Positions 56,534 to 64,000 of a stretch of 64,000 nucleotides of DNA are shown here, piece after piece. The notes under the pieces are model-generated. The model was not told the origin of the DNA. It did no database searches and saw nothing but the letters and a program-made list of their open reading frames with translations. The translations under genes and the position numbers were made by a program. Source of the DNA: Paraescarpia echinospica (Eukaryota; Annelida; Polychaeta; Sabellida; Siboglinidae); contig CM034535.1 of NCBI GenBank assembly GCA_020002185.1, positions 70,714,612-70,778,611 on the forward strand. Reading direction: 5' to 3'. Each line of letters opens with the position of its first letter. Within the stretch, counting starts at the first letter, position 1.

Positions 56534-56989
56534 GTTGATTGCCATCGCCGTGATGTTCGGCATCCACCGAGATATCCTACCGCTGTGCTCCAACGGCCAC
56601 CTACTAAGCATCTACTACATCGGCATGCTCACCCTTCTGACTCTCCACATCATCACGGATATCGCGATACTTCAGTTGAGTATGCGTGGCACGATCATGG
56701 ACGACCGACCACGTCGTCGCATGCCAGTGTTTCTCTACTTCAAGATACCCCTTTTTCTGCCCGAGTTCGCATGGACAACACTGGGCACCTATTGGGCATT
56801 CCGTGAGTCGACATGCGAGCCTCATGTTGTGTGGACGGTGAAGGGAGCAGTCATTGTGGGCTGGATCACCATGTTGGTGCTGCTCATTGGCCTGTGGGTC
56901 GTGTTTGATCCTCTCGGCAGTCATAGCTCGCAGCATGAAGACACCGAGATGGACGCAACAGCTGCCGCGGCCCGACTGTGGGAAAGCAG
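56534..56989 (+). CDS. DAGLB: DAGLB-like diacylglycerol lipase, exon A
   Basis: A 456-nt exon bounded by an acceptor (ATATACAG|G) and a donor (GCAG|GTGAGA), ending in phase 2. It encodes membrane helices of the N-terminal domain of sn-1-specific diacylglycerol lipase: one around LSIYYIGMLTLLTLHIITD, the conserved LSMRGTIMDDRPRRR loop, a second around FLPEFAWTTLGTYWAF, and a third around WITMLVLLIGLWVVFDPLG, and closes with RLWES. The SMRGTI, LPEFAW and VFDPLG elements are closer to the beta than the alpha paralogue as I recall them. The enzyme cleaves diacylglycerol at the plasma membrane to release 2-acylglycerols such as 2-AG. An upstream exon with the start codon is not identified. Confidence 0.85.
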
Positions 56990-57419
56990 GTGAGAGCGCC
57001 ACTGGTCTTGTCAGGCAGACGCGTATGTATTGGGTGGGGCGACGGTTGTTCTCCTCTTGTTTCCCTGTCTGTCAAGGGTGAGGCTAACCTCGATTCAGAT
57101 CCATGATTTCTGTTATCTATTTTCCGAAATGACATTCTTGTTAGTCCAGAATTTATGTCCCCAGACACGGTCCAGAAATGTGTATCTATCAACTATTCAG
57201 AAACTAGTTTATAACATTTTACTAACTAGAAGTTATGTGAACATCATTTGTGTGCTGATTAGTTAATGTATTTAATGGTGAGAAAATACCATTGACATTT
57301 TGTTCAAATAAGATAATTAGTATAAGTTATGTTAATTACTTAAATTGTAATTAAGACATTTCCCAGTTACACCAAGAATTGACTTCACTCTGTTTAAATG
57401 AATGTCACCTTGGTTGTAG

Positions 57420-57510
57420 GTGCAGCATGCTATGTTGCTGTGTCCGAGGCGACGAAGAGAGCAAAAACGCATTCAATGACATTGCAAAAATGATATCAAA
57501 CTTCTTCAAG
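57420..57510 (+). CDS. DAGLB: DAGLB-like, exon B
   Basis: A 91-nt exon (acceptor TTGTAG|G, donor CAAG|GTAGAT). It completes the split arginine codon and reads CSMLCCCVRGDEESKNAFND, then IAKMISNFFK, the cysteine-rich and helical linker that follows the last transmembrane helix in DAGLs; the cysteine cluster is a likely palmitoylation region. It ends in phase 0. Confidence 0.85.
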
Positions 57511-57924
57511 GTAGATAATTTGATGAATGTCTTGCCCCGTTATGTTTCTCAGGCAAAATGCATGTGTCTACAGACAGTTTTAGACATGCCATATTATTGT
57601 AGCTTTTAAACAAACATGGTTGGAAATTTGGAACAGTTGATAAATCTAAGGTATCTGTATTTGAAGCTGGGTAATAATAGCTGCTCCAAGAATAATGTAT
57701 GTAAATGTTATACTAAGATGACTGGTGGATTTGAAATAATTCCTAGGTACAAGTAAAATCCTTGCATGGGCTGTGTTTTTATAAACCATACTGAAAAACA
57801 TCGAACATCAACAAAAAGAGAATTTGGCATAAAGGAATGCTCTGGTGTAGAAATACCCACACAGCTGTAGAGTGTGGCTAGTCATCGCTACTTATCTTAC
57901 ACTGCCTTAAACTGTAACAGAATC

Positions 57925-58221
57925 ATCTGCTGCCCTCTAGGGAGAGAACCCGGGTTTGAACCCTGTGCTGCAGTGTCGAACCTTGGGCAAGTTCGTTCAC
58001 TCTACGTTGCTCCAGTTCACTCAGCTGTATGAATTAGTACCTGGCTATAGACATTGGTGGATATTTGTGTACGAATAGTCTTCCCACATTGCAGCATGGC
58101 TGTGTGCTTTCTAGAGAAGTTGGGATGTTCGATTGAATAGGTCTGCCAAGGAGTAAAGTGTAAAGCGCTTTGAACAGACCCGAGGACTGGATACTTTGCT
58201 ATATAAGAACTTGACTTTTTT
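57925..58221 (+). mobile_element. SINE family 2 directly abutting DAGLB exon C
   Basis: Shares with the 28.9-kb copy the B-box region (CCCGGGTTTGAACCC, ~57949), CTTGGGCAAGTTCGTTCACT, AAAGCGCTTTGAACAG and the 3' end TATATAAGAACTTGACT. The A-box is decayed. Its end merges with the pyrimidine tract of the exon C splice acceptor at 58222-58223. Confidence 0.85.
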
Positions 58222-58223
58222 AG

Positions 58224-58660
58224 GGAGTGGACCTGGTACCGACAGACATCGCTGCCGGTCTGATCCTCATCCAGGTTGAGCAGCGGAAGCACGCACACAC
58301 AGTACGTATGGTGCCAGTCACTTATCTCGACCAGTCGTCCTCAGGTATGGAACCTGGCACAACCTCGCAGGGCATTGGAGATGGGCAGACAAATACGAAC
58401 GAACAGGAAACAGCTGCAGCAACGCCCTCGTCTGGCGAACCTAGTCCCACCACAGTTTACGTTCAGCTGGGCAAACCTGCGCCAGGTCCGACAAATGCGA
58501 ACCTCAGTAGTTTGGGTCGAGTCTATCCACAGCCGACCGATTGGATGAACATCCCGGCCGCAGCTCACTACATGAAGTTTGCTGCTGCCAGTTATGGTTG
58601 GCCGCTCTTTATGTACTCGAACCTGTTCACTGGAGCATGTCAGCTGTGTACGCAATGCAG
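58224..58660 (+). CDS. DAGLB: DAGLB-like, exon C
   Basis: A 437-nt exon (acceptor TTTTTTAG|GGAG, donor TGCAG|GTAGGG). It begins DLVPTDIAAGLILIQVEQR, the conserved entry into the lipase domain, and continues with a Gln/Thr/Pro-rich low-complexity insert of about 70 residues that has no counterpart in the mammalian enzymes I know, then AHYMKFAAASYGWPLFMYSN, a DAGL signature. The acceptor lies at the 3' end of a SINE. It ends in phase 2. Confidence 0.9.
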
Positions 58661-58869
58661 GTAGGGGTGAGAATGTGTTTTATTTTACTTTATGCAATAA
58701 ACAACACAAGTCCAATGTAGCAGAGAATCGAAATTGGCCAAATGAATGACGTTTATTTATTGAAGTTGGACTGCTTATCGTGTAGCCAATTTGGGAATGA
58801 CATTAATAGGAATGTGAGCTCTAAAATCCAAACCTGATACGACACTGAACCCTTGTACAGTGTCAGCCT

Positions 58870-61370
58870 TCCGGTTTCTCAGATTCCACATACCTACAAT
58901 CTTGACAATAACAATATACATGATTCGTCTCTACCTTGTAATGAACTAAAAACCACTACATGTATAAACATAAGATGTCAAGATTACATACATTCCCCAC
59001 CAAAATCACAAATTCTACTTAGCAAGGTGGGGGTAATTCGCCTATCCTATAACCCCCAGATACAAACATGAATAGTTTTAATATATCAACAAATTACTAA
59101 GAACAAATGAAAGAAAGAAATGCATATTAATGGTAGATTTCAATATAGACTTACTAACAACTGACACTAATCATCAAATGGTAGATTTTGTTCACGACAT
59201 GTTTTCAAACATGTTTTGTCCAACAATTAGTAGACTGACCAGGATCACACATCAATCTGCAACACTCATTGATAATATCATAGCCAACATTCATGAATAT
59301 TCCATTAAATCTGGCTTTCTATATAATGACATATCAGACCACTTCCCAATATTTAACTTCTATGAAATAGGCTTAACAAATGAAAACAAATACAAATCTA
59401 TATTCAAACATGAATAATACAAAGAACATTACTAAATTAAATAAAAAATTAGAAAATGCAAAACTGGGAAGAGGTCTACAATGATCTTGGAATACTAAAT
59501 TCACATATGTGTTTTAACATCCGGCAAGGAAAACAATCACCTATACAAAATCTATATGTAATCCAACAACTGAAAATTAGCAAACTTATAAAATATTCAA
59601 AAATAAACTGACTCATATCATTAGACTGTCTAAGAAAACATATTTTAAAGATAAATTTGACCTATTTAAAAATTATTGCAGAAAAACTAACGACAATGAT
59701 AATTTTATGACAACAGATGGAAACTGCTGTACAGACAGTAAAGATAATAATAAAGTGTTCATTTCAACAAATATTTTACAAATATTGGCCATAATCTTAA
59801 TGAAAAACTAAAACAAACAACACATGACCCCACACATTTTATAAAAAAAAATGCAGACAATTTTTCTCTACACCAACTTGTCCCACTGAAATTATTAACA
59901 TAGTACACAGTACCAACTCAAAAACTGGTGGTTTTGACAACATTGATCCATACATTATTCAACAAGTTACACCACAAATTGCAAAACAACGAACTCGCAT
60001 CTTCAACAGTTCATTCCAGATTCCTTTGTTCCCAGCAAGTTGTCCTTTTATACAAAAGCGGAAACCCTGAACTATTCTCCCATGTCTATCAAAAATACTA
60101 GAGCGTCTAATGTACAACAGGCTTTATAATTTCTTAACAGAACACAACATAATATCTGAAAAAATGTAAATGACTGATTTGGTTGATAAAATATCAAGCA
60201 CCGTTGACAATAAAAAGCATAATGTAGGCATCTTTCTTGATCTTTGTAAGGCATTTGACACAATAGATCATAACATTTTAATACAAAAAACTTCAGTGCT
60301 ATGGTGTAAGAGGTATTGCATGTGAGTGGTTCAAAAGCTATCTTGATAACAGACTACAGTTTGTATCATACAACTCAACAGAGTCTGACTGTAGGAACAT
60401 AACATGTGTAGTTCCCCAAGGATCTATATTAGGCCCATTACTTTTCATTTTTTATATAAATTATATTGCAAATGTGTCGGACATCCTGAATCCAATACAG
60501 TTTGCAGATGACACAAGTCTATTCTATGCTCACACAGATTTTGACACTCTCGTTGAAGAGGTAAATGTAGAACTACAAAAAATGTCAATTAGCTTTCATT
60601 AAATAAAAAAAAACAAAGTTCATAATATTCACATCAAAAGGTAAAAAATACAATACAGATAATGCCGAAATAACAATAAATGAAAACAAACATGTTAAAT
60701 TTACCAAGCATCTAGGAATATACATAGATGTCCACTCAAACTGAACAACACACACATAAAATGTATCTAAACAAATTTCACGAAATGTAGGAATGCTAAA
60801 CAAATTAAAATATTTTCTCCCTATGTACATAATGAAAGTTTATACTATTCATTAGTCTTGTCACATTTACAATACTGTGCTCTGCTAATGGGCGAATCCA
60901 TAGAGTAACAGCAGGGAATTTACTACAAATTATTCAGGACCAGTATTTTGGAATTCACTACCTCAACAGTTACGAGAGCTTGTGTCAGTAAAAAAGTTTA
61001 AAAGAAAAATAAGAGATTTATTACTGTTAAGATACTAAATTTATGTGTTAGTAGGGATTACATACATATTAATATACATAGGAATAGCTATTTTTTCATG
61101 TATTAGTATTAGTTATGTAGTAGTCAGTATTATATAATTTAATGAAGCTTCAGTAGTAGTTAGTAGTAATTATAATATTCAAGTACATGTTTATGAAGTA
61201 TAGTAATGTTCATGTATTACGTAGTAATAATTATTTGTCTAGGTGGTCCTCGAGAAAAAACCCAATTAAGGGATATCCAGAAGATCTCCACAGTTACACT
61301 TGTGTCAGTTGAACACTTCATTATGTGAAGTGTGTTATATGTGTAATCAAATAAAATTATGTTCTATTCT
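58870..61370 (+). pseudogene. Degenerate LINE in a DAGLB intron
   Basis: Plus orientation. 59130-59417 is an endonuclease fragment (DFNIDLLTTDTN, RITHQSATLIDNI, YNDISDHFPIF). 60200-60600 is reverse transcriptase in broken frames ([41 protein letters not shown]). About 60950-61040 gives the typical end (GPVFWNSLPQQLRELV). It differs from the CR1-like family of this window. Many stops and shifts make it dead. Confidence 0.8.
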
Positions 61371-61489
61371 ATACCTAAACTCAAATTAGACTCACTGTTA
61401 ATTATAACTTAAACATTCATTGTTACTGCCTGTGATAAAGTCCATAGGTTATGAAAGATTTCACAAACACATGGTTTTTCACATTGAAG

Positions 61490-61619
61490 GTGTTGCGCTT
61501 GTGTGAAGTCATCCAGTCACATTGTTGATGACGACTGCTGCGCTTGCAATGTGGCTGCGATATTGCAGATGACAGACGTCCATGAGGAAGACATCATCTA
61601 TGCCAGCTTCTACAATAGG
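61490..61619 (+). CDS. DAGLB: DAGLB-like, exon D
   Basis: A 130-nt exon (acceptor ATTGAAG|G, donor AATAGG|GTGAGT). It completes the split codon and reads CCACVKSSSHIVDDDCCACN, then VAAILQMTDVHEEDIIYASF, the cysteine-rich segment and first strand preceding the catalytic core. Phase 0 at its 3' end matches the next exon. Confidence 0.85.
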
Positions 61620-61971
61620 GTGAGTCAGAATCTACCACTCTGGAGAGTGGAAGAAGTACTGGTACCTCTACTTTGTTGATGAATGAACGAATGAAAGTGT
61701 ATTTGATTACTTGGCAGGCATTGTAATCCACTATAATCTAACAACACAATCTAACAACAGGAGGCAAAGTAATAATTGAACTTTACTTGTTACTTTACTT
61801 TTCAACATTTCATTTTCACTCTTCTTGACTAATGAAGTACACTTTTAGCTGTATTTTTTACTCTAGACAAAATACAATTAATGTGTACTTTTCTCGGTGT
61901 GTCTGCATTATTTTACAAAGGATTTAAAATATTTATGAACCAGAGTTGGGAGATTATTTTTACCTAGACGT

Positions 61972-63422
61972 CAGACATGGGGTCAAATGCATTTGCATTT
62001 AAATGCATTTAAATGCGACTGATCCAGTATTTGCATTTGAAAATTTGGAGCCAAAACTATTTGCATTTGAATTTAACAAGATTGCCACCCAGAGAATTAA
62101 CTCTAGGTGGCAGGTGGACAAGGAAGCCTTTTGGCTTATCGAGAGTCCGACCCTTTTATCTATGTGTATCCCGCCCGTCTGAGGTACGTGTCGATTTTAT
62201 TTTTAAACATTCACGCTACTAGCACCCACACAATCAGCAGATAATCTGTTCCATTCATTTACAGTCCTTTGTGAAAATGAAAACTTTCTTATATCTAATC
62301 TACTCTGCTCCTTTGCCAATGTAACTTCATGTCCTCTAGTCCTTCTATCTTTCTTAACTGAAAAAAAAAATTTCTATCAATATTTTCATAACCATTCAAT
62401 ATTTTAAACACTTCTTTCTGATCTCCTCTCAAACCCCTGGTCTCTAGTGTTGTTAAACTGCCTTTTTTTAGGCGTATTTCGTAACTAAGATCCCTCAGTT
62501 TTGGTATCATTTTAGTTGCTCTCCTCTGCACTCTTTCTAGCATATCGATGTCCTTCCTGCGATATTGCCTCCATGCTTGAATACAATATTCTAAATGAGG
62601 CCTAACTATTGTTTTGTACAGCGGTATTATTAGCTCTTTTACCTTATATGTTATGTTTCGCTTAATTAAACCAAGGATTTTATTTCCCTTTGAAGCTGCA
62701 ATTTCGCACTGCTCTGAAACCTTCATATCAGCACTAATGGTTAACCCTAAGTCCTTTTCTTTTACAGTAGTACTTAGTACAGTACCCCCCATTGTATATT
62801 CTACCTCTTCGTTCCCATGTCCTGTGTGGAGGCATTTACATTTCCCAAAATTGAACAGCATTTGCCACTTTTCAGACCATTTGATCAACCTGTCAAGATC
62901 ATCTTGTAAATGCTGTCTATCTCCATCACTTTTAATCCTTCTAAACACTTTTGTATCATCCGCAAATTTCAACACCTTGCTTGTTATTTCATCATCCAAA
63001 TCATTGATATATATTAAGAATAATATAGGTCCTAATACTGATCCCTGTGGTACCCCACTCAATACCGATTTCCAGTTTGAAGCCTCCCCATCAACTACTA
63101 CACGTTGTCTTCTGTCAATCAGCCATTGTTCTATCCAGTTTATTATACCATTTCCTATGCCATGGGCCTTTAGTTTCAGCAGTAATCTTTGATGTGGTAC
63201 TTTGCCGAAAGCTTTTTGAAAATCTAAGTAGACGATATCTACTGGTGATCCCTCATCTACCCACTTAGTGATGTCTTCCAAAAAACATAACGGAGAATTA
63301 GAAAAGTATTTGAAATACTTTTGAAAAGTATTTGCATTTGACGTAAACAAAATATATTTGTATTTGAAATGTCAAAAGTATTTGCATTTAAATTCTTTTC
63401 AATGTATTTGACCCCATGTCTG
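61972..63422. mobile_element. hAT MITE in DAGLB intron, split by a LINE
   Basis: The left end CAGACATGGGGTCAAAT is repeated inverted at the right end (63422 backwards). Both sides are flanked by CTAGACGT (61964-61971 and 63423-63430), a perfect 8-bp duplication. Subterminal parts are packed with ATTTGCATTTGA-type repeats. Its own sequence is only about 230 bp, the rest being a LINE. Confidence 0.92.
62074..63294 (-). mobile_element. CR1-like LINE inserted in the hAT MITE
   Basis: 5'-truncated LINE with reverse transcriptase to C-terminus open from 63290 to 62295 in one frame ([53 protein letters not shown]). The 3' hairpin is at about 62085-62110. It is flanked by GAATT at 62069-62073 and 63295-63299, read as the 5-bp target duplication. 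It is the best-preserved reverse transcriptase C-terminus in the window. Confidence 0.9.
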
Positions 63423-63486
63423 CTAGACGTAGGTGCACACAAATGTGCATGTCTGTTTTCTGAAAGCATCGATGGTGTCTTTACAG

Positions 63487-63570
63487 GTGTACGAGATACC
63501 TTTCTTCGTTGCCCTTGACCATCAGCACCAGACAGTAGTTGTGGCCATCAGAGGAACCCTGTCGTTGAGG
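63487..63570 (+). CDS. DAGLB: DAGLB-like, exon E
   Basis: An 84-nt exon (acceptor CTTTACAG|GTG, donor TTGAGG|GTGAGT), phase 0 on both sides. It reads VYEIPFFVALDHQHQTVVVA and then IRGTLSLR, the strand and oxyanion-side RGT motif of the lipase_3 fold. The catalytic serine (G-x-S-x-G), aspartate and histidine lie in exons beyond the window's end. Confidence 0.9.
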
Positions 63571-64000
63571 GTGAGTCTAGTGGCCCAGTAACTGGATTTG
63601 TCTGCTCTTCTTCAGTGTTACCTCCTGTGATGAGACTAGGTGATGTCCAGTTACCATGGTGATGAAGGCAGCCTAAAGCACCCTTTTGCAGCCCCGAAAT
63701 GGTAAACTAGTGACAAGGATCATATCACAAACAGTTGTGCTTATTAAGGAAAATTTATGGTAACGTTTAATTTTTAAAGGGAGTAAATATGTTGAGTGTA
63801 TATTGCCTGCAAAATTGTGTTTAATATGCACAAAACGCTGTTCGCAATTTGATTTTTTAGTTCGTGAAATGTAAAGAAACATTCACCTTGTAAACAACTG
63901 ATTTGGCAATATGTGACCTGTCTCGGAAAAGCGGGTATTAAGTCGCAAAATTGTGAAATGGAGCCTTGTACCTTTTTGGGTTCCACTGATCATTAGCTTT
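63571..64000 (+). other. DAGLB intron, 5' part
   Basis: Starts at a GTGAGT donor. No further exon recognised before the window ends. Confidence 0.6.

Overview
This window is nuclear DNA from an invertebrate animal, most likely a marine bilaterian such as a mollusc, brachiopod, hemichordate or amphioxus. The species cannot be fixed from the sequence. The evidence is a host gene split by GT/AG introns, rhodopsin-class receptors, tRNA-derived SINEs, CR1-like LINEs, hAT elements, a Polinton/Maverick and long AT-rich non-coding stretches. Most of the window is transposable elements, many nested in one another. It contains one arbitrary 1000-N assembly gap (12853-13852).

Layout. 0-6.2 kb: AT-rich DNA with a near-perfect palindrome (625-736), a LINE reverse-transcriptase fragment, a SINE and a ~0.95 kb inverted repeat. 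6.2-10.3 kb: a degenerate transposon-like gene ('copy A') cut by a CR1-like LINE with a 5-bp target duplication. 12.6-12.85 kb: a LINE ORF1 fragment that runs into the gap. 13.85-17.9 kb: part of a Polinton, all on the minus strand: capsid-like protein (cut by the gap), small membrane protein, chromodomain integrase with one frameshift, a short protein, a 112-aa basic/hydrophobic protein, a packaging ATPase, and a gene with a NADAR domain. 17.9-18.83 kb: dense repeats of transcription-factor-like motifs. 18.86-22.44 kb: the longest CR1-like LINE. 23.85-24.69 kb: a ~64-bp minisatellite. 27.7-29.3 kb: a hAT element carrying a SINE. 29.4-45.6 kb: four copies of one GPCR gene on the minus strand (one intact, one with a single nonsense codon, one decayed, one fragment), separated by LINEs, a Mutator-like element with long terminal inverted repeats, and 'copy B' of the transposon-like gene between its own inverted repeats. 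46.7-55.9 kb: LINE remnants, a foldback element with 22-bp unit arrays, a 74-bp Helitron-like element, and a triple nest (hAT inside hAT-like inside long inverted repeat). 56.5-63.6 kb: five exons of a diacylglycerol lipase beta (DAGLB-like) gene on the plus strand, with a SINE, a degenerate LINE and a hAT MITE (itself holding a LINE) in its introns.

Most notable. (1) The Polinton carries an intact NADAR-domain gene. NADAR proteins are known as ADP-ribose/N-glycosidic-bond hydrolases. The gene has the same TATA-plus-TCATTCGT start architecture as the Polinton genes beside it, so it looks like a true cargo gene. (2) Upstream of it lie about 13 CTCF-like motifs interleaved with E2F-like GGCGGGAAA motifs. 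(3) The copy A/copy B family has two dispersed copies, one framed by ~350-bp inverted repeats, and appears to be a mobile element I cannot place in a named superfamily.

How the genes relate. The Polinton genes form one co-oriented block with individual core promoters. The GPCR copies come from local duplication, shared flanks included. DAGLB is the only clear conserved host enzyme: it makes 2-arachidonoylglycerol-type signals from diacylglycerol. Its N-terminal first exon and its catalytic serine region lie outside the exons seen here.
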